Shown piece by piece: positions 10,205-20,794 of a DNA stretch of 58,970 nucleotides (within the stretch, counting starts at the first letter, position 1; each line of letters opens with the position of its first letter). Under the pieces are notes generated by a model. The model was not told the origin of the DNA and made no database searches. It was given only the letters and a program-made list of their open reading frames with translations. Made by a program: the position numbers and the translations under genes. The DNA lies in assembly GCA_027859175.1 (NCBI GenBank), contig JAQIBG010000022.1, forward strand, positions 1 to 58,970. The letters are read 5' to 3'. This stretch comes from Planctomycetota bacterium. GTDB taxonomy: Bacteria > Planctomycetota > UBA11346.

Positions 10205-12079
10205 ATGAGTCGCATCAACGAATTCCTGCTCACCAACGATATTCGCATCAAGGCCAATCCCTGCATCTCGCCCGACTTCTGCCTCGACTGGCCCAAGCTC
10301 AGCGGCGTACTGCAAGCCGGCGCCCTCAATAAAGACTGGAGCGCCCTCACCACCTATGAGGCCAGCCGCTTCGCGCTCGCATCGGGGCAAGTGGTGCTGA
10401 TGGAATGCCCAGCCTGCGGCGACTGCTGCTGGTTTGTCAACGGCGGCAAGGGCGACCTGCTCGAAGACGGCGTGCATCTCGGCGGGCAACGCTGGGCCTA
10501 TCCGGCGACCTGGCGCAATCTGATCGCGCTCAAGAACCTGGTGCAAGGCTACGACCCGCAGTCGACCATCTTCCCAAGCGCTGCCGGCAGCCTCGAGCGC
10601 TCCTCGCTCGGCATCGGCGCCCGCTTTACCACCCTACATTGGCCCGGCGTAGACTGGTCCATGGCCCAGCTCGACCTGAGCCTTACCGCGAACCAGAACT
10701 CGATTCCGCGTGAACTGGTGTTCGACGTGGAGGCCATGCTCGACGACAAGCTCGATACCTGCCCCTTCCCCTTCATCGGCGGCGACGTCCCCGAGGGCCA
10801 TCAGGGTCAGAGCGTTGAAGGCATGAGCCACGGCTCGGTGCTGGCCAAGCTCAAGCACGGTTTTCACCTGCGCCGCATTCCCTGGGGCTTCAATGCCGAC
10901 CACCAGCCGATTGGCGGCAAGTTCGACGCCCGCGAAGCCGCCCTGGTTACCGGCAGCCTGCTTGCCACCTACATCACCTTCGACCTCTCGCCTGAGATGA
11001 CCGTGACCACGGTTGCCGACGTCAACGCGGCCTACGCCGCGATCGATAGCGCGCTGATGACGCGGGTCCGCAGCCGCGTCAGCGAAGCGGGCATCAGCCT
11101 CGACGACGCAGCCTTCAAAGAACTGATCACGACGGTGTGGCCGGCGATCCAGAAGATGCAGCGCCGCGACGGGCTCTACGCCGCCGCGCGCGCCGAAGCC
11201 TTCACCACCGACATCGGTCGCGCCTACTTCCGCGAGCTGTCGATTGATGAACTGCCCGGCCTGACCACGCCCGAAACCCTGGCCACCATGTTGGCGCTGT
11301 GCGAAGCGCTCGACATGCCGGTGCAGTACGTGGCGCCAGCCTTCGGCTTCCAGAAGAACTTCCCGTTTGCAGACCAAGTCGAGCTCGAGCGCCGCATCAG
11401 CAGCGCGTGGGACGTGTGCAAGGTGTTCGGCGTGTCGATTGGCTTCCACTCCGGCTCCGGCAAGTCAGCCGAGAACTATCGTCTGTGCGGCCAGATCACC
11501 GGCGGCGCGCTCGAGATCAAAACCTCGGGCCGCTACACCTACGAGATGGGCGTGGCGCTCAGCCGCAGTGCCGACGCCGGCGACCAGAAATTTTGGCACG
11601 ACTGGTACACCTTCACCCGCGAACTCGCGCTCAACTCGGCCTTCGCCAGCAATGAAACCGAGCGCGACATGGCGCGCGCCTTCATCGACCACAGCCTGAA
11701 AACCGACGGCGCCGCAGCGGTTGATTACGGCGACGAAACCGCCACCCGGGCCGCGGTTGGCGCACTCGCGCCCAACCCCGATCACATGCTGTGGTTCGAG
11801 TATAATTTCTTGTTCGTGCTCGCCGCCGATGGCAGCACCAACAAGGCCAAGCTCGGCGACCACAGCCCAGCCGGCTACGCCCAACGCGCCCGTTTCTACG
11901 GCGGCATCTCCGATACCGGCCGCCTCGAATTCGCCAAGGCCGTCGCCCGCTACATCATCTTCTTGGCCGACACCACCGGCCTCGCCAGCGCCGCCACCTG
12001 CCAAGCCGCCAGCACCAAACTCGACGCTTACAACGACTACGCGAGCCTCCTCAACGACATCGCTCCCAGCCAGAGCTAG
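10205..12079 (+). CDS. UxaE-like tagaturonate epimerase family protein
   Basis: 624 residues, no signal peptide, ATG at 10205 with an AAGGA box. Around residues 380-460 it has the segment GVSIGFHSGSGKSAENY followed by LEIKTSGRYTYEMG. These correspond to the HSGSDKF and HVKTAGTSY segments of UxaE, the enzyme that epimerises D-tagaturonate to D-fructuronate. The protein is longer than the about 480 residues of the characterised enzyme, with extra sequence at the N-terminus (a CPACGDCCWF cluster near 67-76). Divergent pairing with a fructuronate-reductase-like SDR strengthens the assignment. It could be a relative acting on another ketouronate. Confidence 0.6.
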   Translation: MSRINEFLLTNDIRIKANPCISPDFCLDWPKLSGVLQAGALNKDWSALTTYEASRFALASGQVVLMECPACGDCCWFVNGGKGDLLEDGVHLGGQRWAYPATWRNLIALKNLVQGYDPQSTIFPSAAGSLERSSLGIGARFTTLHWPGVDWSMAQLDLSLTANQNSIPRELVFDVEAMLDDKLDTCPFPFIGGDVPEGHQGQSVEGMSHGSVLAKLKHGFHLRRIPWGFNADHQPIGGKFDAREAALVTGSLLATYITFDLSPEMTVTTVADVNAAYAAIDSALMTRVRSRVSEAGISLDDAAFKELITTVWPAIQKMQRRDGLYAAARAEAFTTDIGRAYFRELSIDELPGLTTPETLATMLALCEALDMPVQYVAPAFGFQKNFPFADQVELERRISSAWDVCKVFGVSIGFHSGSGKSAENYRLCGQITGGALEIKTSGRYTYEMGVALSRSADAGDQKFWHDWYTFTRELALNSAFASNETERDMARAFIDHSLKTDGAAAVDYGDETATRAAVGALAPNPDHMLWFEYNFLFVLAADGSTNKAKLGDHSPAGYAQRARFYGGISDTGRLEFAKAVARYIIFLADTTGLASAATCQAASTKLDAYNDYASLLNDIAPSQS

Positions 12080-12089
12080 ATTGGGAGCT

Positions 12090-12311
12090 GGATTAGCAGG
12101 AGGGAGTTGAGGAAGTTGAGGTCCGAATGAGTTTGATAATTGGGGGGCGCGCACTATTTACCGACTAGGTGCGGTGCCCGGGCCTCTGTTCCCTCATCTA
12201 GCCGGCACGCGGTAGTGCTCGGCACCCACGGCACCAAGCCCTACCGATGCTGCACCCACCTTCAAACCCCTCACTCGGACCTCGACTTCCTCAACTCCCT
12301 CCTGCTAATCC
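12090..12311. repeat. Long inverted repeat between convergent genes (period-9 arms)
   Basis: The left arm (12090-12136) and right arm (12262-12311) are near-perfect inverted copies about 47 bases long, starting GGATTAGCAGGAGGGAG. The inner half is a 9-base tandem repeat on GTTGAGGAA/GTTGAGGTC. The spacer of about 125 bases has no ORF. It fills the gap between two convergent genes and ends one base before the stop codon of the methyltransferase gene. It could act as a two-way terminator or be a mobile inverted-repeat element. Confidence 0.8.
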
Positions 12312-12312
12312 C

Positions 12313-13560
12313 TCAGTCCCCAGCAGGATCGTCAAGCTCCGCCACCCGTTTCTCGAAGCAAATAAGCACTTCGAAGTGGCGGGTTTGCGGGAACATGTCG
12401 AGAACCCAGATTGCGGCTGGCTGATAGTGCGGGCCGAGGGTGCGGCAGTCTTCGAGCAAGGTCAGGGCGTTGCAGCTCATGTAGGCGATGCGCTCGGGGC
12501 CGAGGGCGATGATGGGGGCGAGGGCTTTGGCGCCTACGCCGCCGCGTGGTGGGTTGAGCACCAGCGCGTCAACCGGCTCGGTGAAAGTTTTCAGGAACAC
12601 CGCCACGTCTTCGAGACGGTAATCGATATTGGTAATGCCATTGGCGGCGAAATTAGCTTCGGCTGGAGCTTGATTGTGTGGGTTATTTTCCACCGCGATC
12701 ACGCGCTGACAACTGCGTGACAAGATCGCCGCGATGGTGCCGGTGCCGCTGTAGAGATCGAGCCCGAGCGTGGGCTTGAGTGGCGCCAGCCAGTCGGCGA
12801 TATGCCTGTAGGCGCGCTCGGCGATGGCCGGGTTGGCCTGGAAGAAGGTATTGGGGCCAATGAGAAAGCGCAGTTCGTCGATGCGTTCTTCGATCTGCTC
12901 CTGACCCCAATGCCGTACCGAGGCGCCCATGCTGCTATCGCGCCGGGCTTCGTTGATGAGGTGATGCACGCCCACCACTAGGCCTTCGGCGAGCAGGGTT
13001 TGTGCGACCTGTTCAAGCTGCGCGTCGTGGTCGCGATCGCGCGTCACCAAGGCCAGCAATACCTCACCAGCCCGATTGCAGCGCAGGACCGCGTAGCGCA
13101 GTTGCCCAGCGTGCGCGAGGTAGTCGTAATCGGGAATCCCAGCGGCGACTGCCAACTCACGCGCGCGGCTGAAGGCACGCCAACCGGGCGCACCCACCAA
13201 GTGGCACTCCTGCAAGTCAACCACGTCGTCAAAGCCAGAGCCGCGCATGCCCGACTTGCCGAAGGCGAACACGAAGTCCATCCGTTGGCGATAGCCGAAG
13301 GGCTCCGCGCTGGCTTCGACCTCGGGCATGATCCCGCGCAGCGCCCAGCGCACTTTGAGCTTGCCGATCAGACGCCAAAACACCTGACGTTTGGCCGCCA
13401 TCTGGTCGGCGTAATCGAGGTCTTGCAGCGTACAGCCACCACAATGCCCAAAGTGCTGACAGCGCGGTGCTATGCGCACCGCCTCCTCCGTCACCTTGGC
13501 AAATTGGTGGGCGTATTTCTGCTTCTCAGGGATCCGTTTGCGGCGCACCCGCCGGATCAT
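12313..13560 (-). CDS. RumA/RlmD-type (uracil-5-)-RNA methyltransferase
   Basis: 415 residues. It methylates C5 of a uridine in rRNA or tRNA using SAM. The iron-sulfur cluster region CQHFGHCGGC is at about 34-43. The SAM-binding motif LDLYSGTGT lies near 268, the NPPR motif (VLNPPRGG) near 337, and the catalytic-cysteine segment YMSCN near 361, with a terminal DMFPQTRHFEVL. The N-terminus is short and basic (MIRRVRRKRIPEKQK) and the usual TRAM RNA-binding domain is absent. Whether the target is U1939, U747 or a tRNA position cannot be told. The ATG at 13560 has only a weak ribosome site. The stop abuts the long inverted repeat. Confidence 0.9.
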   Translation of the reverse strand: MIRRVRRKRIPEKQKYAHQFAKVTEEAVRIAPRCQHFGHCGGCTLQDLDYADQMAAKRQVFWRLIGKLKVRWALRGIMPEVEASAEPFGYRQRMDFVFAFGKSGMRGSGFDDVVDLQECHLVGAPGWRAFSRARELAVAAGIPDYDYLAHAGQLRYAVLRCNRAGEVLLALVTRDRDHDAQLEQVAQTLLAEGLVVGVHHLINEARRDSSMGASVRHWGQEQIEERIDELRFLIGPNTFFQANPAIAERAYRHIADWLAPLKPTLGLDLYSGTGTIAAILSRSCQRVIAVENNPHNQAPAEANFAANGITNIDYRLEDVAVFLKTFTEPVDALVLNPPRGGVGAKALAPIIALGPERIAYMSCNALTLLEDCRTLGPHYQPAAIWVLDMFPQTRHFEVLICFEKRVAELDDPAGD

Positions 13561-13776
13561 GTCTGCTTATCAGCGAACCCAAGTCTCAACCCACAAGCGG
13601 AACATCGCAGCGCCGACCGGGGCCACCTGAGGAACCTTGCTCACCCGGGCCACACCATCTCCGCACCCAAGGACAGCTTGCTCGCACAGCAACGCGCGAT
13701 CTCCTTTCCCCTGTCCGTTCCCGCTCATGCTGGGAGCAGAGAGCATCGTGTAGACCCGCACACTCGCGAGGTAGTC

Positions 13777-14046
13777 TTGGCATTTGGTAGTCCTGGTTTG
13801 GCGGTCAACCTCTTCCTTCTGTGCTTTGTCACGGCGGGGATCTTGGCCGCTTTTGCGTCAAGCATTCACGGCGGGGTTCGTATCGCGGCGATGGTTTTGG
13901 GTTCGCTCGCCTTTGTGATTGGCATCCTGCTCCATAGCTGGCGTGACCTCATCAGCCTGATCCTGCCCTCTTCCGGAGCCAAGTGGGATGCGACCTACAT
14001 GGGTGACGAGGACCCCCCACCAGACCAGCCGTCGCCAAAAGAGTGA
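13777..14046 (+). CDS. Small two-helix membrane protein of unknown function
   Basis: 89 residues from a TTG start at 13777 that has a GAGG box 5-6 bases upstream. Two hydrophobic helices (about residues 8-28 and 35-56) are separated by a short loop SIHGGVR. A basic amphipathic stretch (HSWRDL) and an acidic, proline-rich tail (MGDEDPPPDQPSPKE) follow. The frame is open further upstream, but that part is the shadow of the methyltransferase gene on the other strand and has no membrane character. No family is recognised. A TTG further in at 13798 is an alternative start. It is followed by a CoaB-like gene on the same strand. Confidence 0.55.
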   Translation: MAFGSPGLAVNLFLLCFVTAGILAAFASSIHGGVRIAAMVLGSLAFVIGILLHSWRDLISLILPSSGAKWDATYMGDEDPPPDQPSPKE

Positions 14047-14159
14047 ACCCAAGCAAACTCGGCCACGACCCACTCAGTCACCACGGCCCCGTCCATTATC
14101 GACCGCCGCCATGCAACACAGCACTTGCCTAGAACTGGGTGGCTGGTGTCGTAGCCGCC

Positions 14160-14786
14160 ATGCACAGGATCCTAATCGTTGGCGGAGCACCTCGGCTCCA
14201 GGTTGACGCGGTGCGGCACCTCACCGTGCCCGCCAGTGGTGCCACCGCGCTTGCCCTGCGCCAGCGCTTGACGCCGCAAACGGTTGACTTGCTACTGTCG
14301 GTAGACGCGGTGACAGACGACGCAGCGCAACGCTATACCAGCCGTGACGAACTCGACGCGGCCCTGCAAGCCTGGGTCACGAATCACCCCGACGGCATCG
14401 TGGTGATGTCGGCCGCGGTCAACGACTACCAGGTCAGCGCCCTGGAACGCGTCTGTGATGGAGTCAGCGAAACCATCGCCGCCGGGGCCAAAACGCCGTC
14501 ACGCGCCGATGAACTGATCATCCGCCTGCGGCCAGCGGCTAAACTGATCGACCAACTGGTGGCCTGGGGCCACACCGGCCCGCTGATTGGTTTTAAGTTT
14601 GAGGCCAGCGACACCGTGATTGGCTCGGCGCAAGCGCTGCGGGCGCGGGTTGGCGCGGCGCTGGTGGTGGCCAACAGCCTGGATGGCTCAGTCCAGGCCC
14701 TGGTAGACGACACCGTCACGTCATTTGCGAATCGTGACAGTCTGCTCGATGCCCTTGGCGCGCGCCTGCGCGATCTCGCACACTAA
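14160..14786 (+). CDS. CoaB-like (phosphopantothenoylcysteine synthetase) domain protein
   Basis: 208 residues resembling the C-terminal half of CoaBC (DFP family), which joins cysteine to 4'-phosphopantothenate. Correspondences seen: MHRILIVGGAPRLQVDAVRHL for the nucleotide-binding start; SGATALALRQRL where the family has the S-x-G helix; VVMSAAVNDY (about 90-99) for the family's AAV-x-D-Y; and LIGFKFEA (about 141-148) and VVANSL for the CTP-binding segments. There is no CoaC decarboxylase half. Divergence is strong: the GGTxE motif has become GGAPR. It may therefore be a stand-alone CoaB or a relative with another role. The ATG at 14160 lacks a clear ribosome site. Confidence 0.7.
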   Translation: MHRILIVGGAPRLQVDAVRHLTVPASGATALALRQRLTPQTVDLLLSVDAVTDDAAQRYTSRDELDAALQAWVTNHPDGIVVMSAAVNDYQVSALERVCDGVSETIAAGAKTPSRADELIIRLRPAAKLIDQLVAWGHTGPLIGFKFEASDTVIGSAQALRARVGAALVVANSLDGSVQALVDDTVTSFANRDSLLDALGARLRDLAH

Positions 14787-14799
14787 CAGCCTGCTAAAA

Positions 14800-14827
14800 C
14801 CTGCACGGTGGGCATCCACCGTGCAGG
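14800..14827 (-). terminator. Rho-independent terminator of the sigma-factor/PepSY gene
   Basis: Perfect 12-base stem CCTGCACGGTGG / CCACCGTGCAGG with a four-base loop. On the minus strand it is followed by TTTTAG. It lies 44 bases after the minus-strand stop at 14871. On the plus strand it could also stop the CoaB-like transcript, but no T run follows there. Confidence 0.75.
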
Positions 14828-14870
14828 CATCTCACAATTTCAATGCGAGCGAGCTCAGCGCTGAGTCGAA

Positions 14871-15389
14871 CTATTTCGCCTCGTCTTTGTCGTCGTCTTT
14901 GTCGTCGTCGTCGTCTTTGTCGTCGTCGTCATCCTTTTTGCCATTTTCCTCGTCGTCCTCGTCGTCACCGCCGCGTTCGACCTCCACCTCATCATCATCA
15001 ATCTCAATCACGACCTTACCCTTGGCATCGCGGCCTTCGAGTTCCCATTCCACCTCGCCATCGGCCTCGGTAATCTGCTCGGCCTCGGTGATGGTGACGC
15101 CAGGAACGGCCTTCAGCGCGCGTGCGCTGATCGCAGCGGGCACATCAGCAACCGGCACCTCACGGCTGGTTTCGAGCACGGTGCCATCAGCCGCGACCAC
15201 ATACTCGGTCTCGGTTTTGCCGAGGCGGACCTCGACCTCGTAAACGGTGCGCCCGTCGTCGGTATCTTGCTTGGCCTCAACGACCACCGCGCCATCAGCG
15301 GTAACGGCCGCTTCAACAGCGGGCGGAAGCTCAACGGCGCCAAGGGCGACCGTGGCCAGGGTGGCGGTTAGAATGCTGGGAATATGCAT
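14871..15389 (-). CDS. Possible internal gene: secreted PepSY-like protein with Asp/Lys tail
   Basis: 172 residues from an ATG at 15389, in frame with and inside the sigma-factor ORF. AAGGA lies eight bases upstream, better than the sigma gene's own site. The N-terminus MHIPSILTATLATVALGAVEL looks like a signal peptide. Two PepSY-like segments follow (TVYEVEVRLGKTETEYVVAADGT, then GEVEWELEGRDAKGKVVIEID), and then a tail of about 35 residues, almost all D, E and K. PepSY domains are periplasmic and often inhibit proteases or bind metals. I list it separately because both products could be made from one mRNA. Confidence 0.5.
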   Translation of the reverse strand: MHIPSILTATLATVALGAVELPPAVEAAVTADGAVVVEAKQDTDDGRTVYEVEVRLGKTETEYVVAADGTVLETSREVPVADVPAAISARALKAVPGVTITEAEQITEADGEVEWELEGRDAKGKVVIEIDDDEVEVERGGDDEDDEENGKKDDDDDKDDDDDKDDDKDEAK

Positions 15390-16361
15390 GGAGTCTGTCC
15401 TTACAAGGGAGTCATCGGGAGTGGCAACGCTGGGCGTCGCCGAGGGATTGTGGGGTTCTACCTGGCTCGACGCTGTCACCGGCATGGGCTCATCGAGCAC
15501 GATCGGTTCATCAAGCACGATCGGCGCATCGAGCACTGCGGGTTCATGCGGCGAGGACAACAAAGCCAAGCCACCGAGGCCCAGGCCAAGCCCAAGCACG
15601 GTGGCAGCGGCCAAGCCGAGGGGCACGCTGAAGGCCCCCACCACGCTGGCCACCTGCGGCCCAAGCCCGTGGGCCAAGGGCGCAACCGGCACCTGGGCGC
15701 AGCTCAGGCCCGGCAACTGCGAATCCAAGGCGGTACATAGCGCGCTAGACGCCGCCGTAGCCGAGCGGGCCAAAGACGTGCCAATCAGCACCGCGCTGAG
15801 AGCAAAGCCGCGCGAGGCCAACACCGTCCGCATCCGGCCGAGGCCCTGCTTGACACGATAGCGCAGCGTTTCACGCGGGAGCTCAAGCACCCGCGCCGCC
15901 TCAGCGATGCTGTGGCCATCTTGGCAACACAGCACCACCGCAACCCGCTCCTCATCGCTGAGGTCGGTTAAAGCTGCGCGCACGGCGGCATCGCGTTCGG
16001 CCGCCAGCACCGCATCATCTTCTGTGTGGTGGTTAGCGATCATGGCGGCAAAGCCCTCCGTATGCCGAACACGGCTCCGCCGACTGCGCATCTGATCGAT
16101 GGCGCATTGCACCACGGCGCGGGTTACCGCATGCACAAAGGCCGGCCCGTCTTCGAACCCCTTGCGGCGGCTCAACAACTTGATGAAAGCCTGTTGGACG
16201 GCGTCTTCGGCGTCGGCCCCACAGCCCAGCATGCTGGTCGCCAGGGCGCAGGCGCGATCGCGTTGCCAACGCAACAGCTCGCCCAAGGCCTCGTGGTCTT
16301 GGTCACAGCGCCAGGCGCTGAGAAGCTGATCGATATGCTGGTCGGTGCTGCTCATGTCCAT
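14871..16361 (-). CDS. ECF-type sigma-70 factor with membrane segment, frame continuing into a PepSY-like acidic domain
   Basis: 496 residues from the ATG at 16361, which has a GGAG box; an in-frame GTG at 16367 overlaps that box. Region 2 lies at about 10-90 (SMLGCGADAEDAVQQAF) and region 4 at about 128-178 (LTDLSDEERVAVVLC, then EAARVLELPRETLRYRVKQG). A hydrophobic region with a clear helix (AAATVLGLGLGLGGLALL, near 250) and a proline-rich stretch with repeats of IVLDEP follow. From residue 325 the frame continues into MHIPSILTATLATVALG, a signal-peptide-like start, then PepSY-like repeats and a long Asp/Lys tail. The second part has its own strong ribosome site and may be a separate protein. 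As read, this is either a sigma factor tethered to the membrane with an outside sensor, or two genes in one frame. Confidence 0.72.
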   Translation of the reverse strand: MDMSSTDQHIDQLLSAWRCDQDHEALGELLRWQRDRACALATSMLGCGADAEDAVQQAFIKLLSRRKGFEDGPAFVHAVTRAVVQCAIDQMRSRRSRVRHTEGFAAMIANHHTEDDAVLAAERDAAVRAALTDLSDEERVAVVLCCQDGHSIAEAARVLELPRETLRYRVKQGLGRMRTVLASRGFALSAVLIGTSLARSATAASSALCTALDSQLPGLSCAQVPVAPLAHGLGPQVASVVGAFSVPLGLAAATVLGLGLGLGGLALLSSPHEPAVLDAPIVLDEPIVLDEPMPVTASSQVEPHNPSATPSVATPDDSLVRTDSMHIPSILTATLATVALGAVELPPAVEAAVTADGAVVVEAKQDTDDGRTVYEVEVRLGKTETEYVVAADGTVLETSREVPVADVPAAISARALKAVPGVTITEAEQITEADGEVEWELEGRDAKGKVVIEIDDDEVEVERGGDDEDDEENGKKDDDDDKDDDDDKDDDKDEAK

Positions 16362-16439
16362 CCACACTCCACGCGCAGCGCCCAGGCGGATCGGCCAATG
16401 TTTTTTATCCTGCGAACCAAATCCTTGGCAGCAGGGCGC

Positions 16440-19469
<3,030 letters not shown>

Positions 19470-19493
19470 GACCAAGCACAAGAACAGAAAGCA

Positions 19494-19522
19494 GCCCGGT
19501 GCCAAAGCGCCGGGCTTCTTTC
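19494..19522 (+). terminator. Rho-independent terminator of ilvC
   Basis: GCCCGG...CCGGGC hairpin with a 10-base loop followed by TTCTTT, 25 bases after the ilvC stop. A diverged copy lies at 19706-19740. Confidence 0.85.
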
Positions 19523-19705
19523 GTAGCAAACCAGAAGACCCTTCGCATCAATCCACTTCAGGGGAGCACGAGGGGAGCATCCCCTCGATGAAACAGTCAG
19601 CCGCAGGCCGTGCCCACAATGGATCCGCAGGATCCGGCACGGCAGTAGGCGCCGATCGATGCGAAGGAAATCGACCCGCGCGGGTGAGACCAAGCACGAG
19701 ACCAG

Positions 19706-19740
19706 AAAAGAGCCCGGCGCTATGGTGCCGGGCTCTTTTC
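19706..19740 (+). terminator. Second copy of the ilvC terminator
   Basis: AAAAGAGCCCGGCGC / GTGCCGGGCTCTTTT, a long symmetric stem with A and T tracts on both sides, so it can work in both directions. It could also terminate the convergent PocR-AraC gene. Confidence 0.8.
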
Positions 19741-19903
19741 GTTCCTGGTTCCTGGTGCGCGCCTGCGGCGCGTTGTGGACGTGGTCAACGGTCCCGTCCG
19801 ACAGCGCAGTATGCCAGCGGCCGACGCGCGCGAACGCTGGCCGGCATCCAACGCGCGAAGCGCGCACCAGGAACCAGGAACCAGGAACCAGGAACCAGGA
19901 ACC
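19741..19903. repeat. Type 2 structured intergenic repeat, copy E
   Basis: The left end has two GGTTCCT-type heptamers (19740-19755). The right end has five perfect CCAGGAA heptamers (19867-19903), inverted relative to the left. Just inside are GC-rich hairpins CGCGCCTGCGGCGCG (left) and GCGCGAAGCGCGC (right). It lies between the convergent ilvC and PocR-AraC genes and ends five bases before the latter's stop codon. Confidence 0.85.
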
Positions 19904-19907
19904 CTCT

Positions 19908-20717
19908 TCATGCCTCCCGTGCCTGCGCGCGCCAGGCGCGTGGGCTGAGTCCCAGCTTGGCGCGAAAGTAGCGAGTAAAGTAATTCGGGTCATCAATGCC
20001 CACGGCGCGCGCCACTGCGGCAATTGGTCGATCATCATCGCGCAACAACTGCTGTGCGCGCTCGAGGCGCACCTGCTCGCGCAGCGCTGTAAACGAGCTG
20101 CCGCTCAGTTCGCGCACCACATGGCCAGCACGGGTAACCGAGAGCCCGAGTACCTGCGCCAAGGTGGCCAGGCTGCCCCGTGGCTCTCGGTGCAAGTAGT
20201 GTCGAATCTGCGCGAGACGATCGCCGGATGCGGCGTTGCGCTCGCGCTCAAGACGCCCGCACAGATCATGCAACCAAGCCTGCAACAAGCACCCCTGCAC
20301 CACCACGCGCCTGAGGCCCGCAGCTTCAAGCAAGGGCAAGGCTGCCGGCTGGTCACGCTCGCAACGAAACTGCCCGAGATAGGCAATGCCAACCAGACCT
20401 GCATGGTCATGCACCGGCACCAACACCTCGTGGGCCCCGGCATGACAGCGCCGCACACACACGCTGGGATCCTGCGCGCACTGCTCCCGGGCTGCAACGA
20501 GATCGCAGCGGCGACACGCCGCATTGGCGGCTGGGTGCCGTTTGACGCGACGGCAGAAGGCGCTGAGGTGCAATACGGAGCCCGCCCCAAGGACGCAGCG
20601 GCCATCGAGATGCAGCGCCTGACTCCAGCTATGCCAAGCCAGCGACAAACCACTTGCATCGCAAATAGCCGCCAAAACATCGCCTACTTCTGATTGATAG
20701 TGCTCAAGTCGCTGCAT
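19908..20717 (-). CDS. PocR-domain AraC-family transcriptional regulator
   Basis: 269 residues. The N-terminal PocR sensor (about 5-150) has the cysteine-rich stretch ACRRCDLVAAREQC...CVRRCHAG and LVPVHDHAGLVGIAYLGQF. PocR domains bind small hydrocarbon-derived ligands such as 1,2-propanediol. A C-terminal AraC double HTH spans about 168-262 (LATLAQVLGLSVTRAGHVV, then IAAVARAVGIDDPNYFTRYFRAKLG). The ATG at 20717 is well placed, with the divergent FAD oxidoreductase starting 77 bases away, so it most likely controls that gene. The ligand is unknown; propanediol from fucose or rhamnose would suit the wider locus but is a guess. Confidence 0.88.
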   Translation of the reverse strand: MQRLEHYQSEVGDVLAAICDASGLSLAWHSWSQALHLDGRCVLGAGSVLHLSAFCRRVKRHPAANAACRRCDLVAAREQCAQDPSVCVRRCHAGAHEVLVPVHDHAGLVGIAYLGQFRCERDQPAALPLLEAAGLRRVVVQGCLLQAWLHDLCGRLERERNAASGDRLAQIRHYLHREPRGSLATLAQVLGLSVTRAGHVVRELSGSSFTALREQVRLERAQQLLRDDDRPIAAVARAVGIDDPNYFTRYFRAKLGLSPRAWRAQAREA

Positions 20718-20794
20718 GCGATTAGCCGATTCATGCTACTTTGGAACCGGAAGCTCTTCTAGCCAGTACCAAGCCGGACCGCTAGGATTGGTGC

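Noticed and set aside
13000-13776. N-terminal 259 codons of the long plus-strand frame ending at 14046
   Set aside because: This part is the shadow of the methyltransferase gene. Only the last 89 codons have membrane-protein character and their own ribosome site.
19867-19903. CRISPR-like regular repeats (CCAGGAA array)
   Set aside because: The unit is only 7 bases, without spacers, and belongs to the inverted arms of a repeat element. No cas genes are present.
19659-20693. 344-codon plus-strand frame opposite the PocR-AraC gene
   Set aside because: It starts inside the duplicated ilvC end and repeat E, and is antisense to a gene with clear AraC and PocR motifs.
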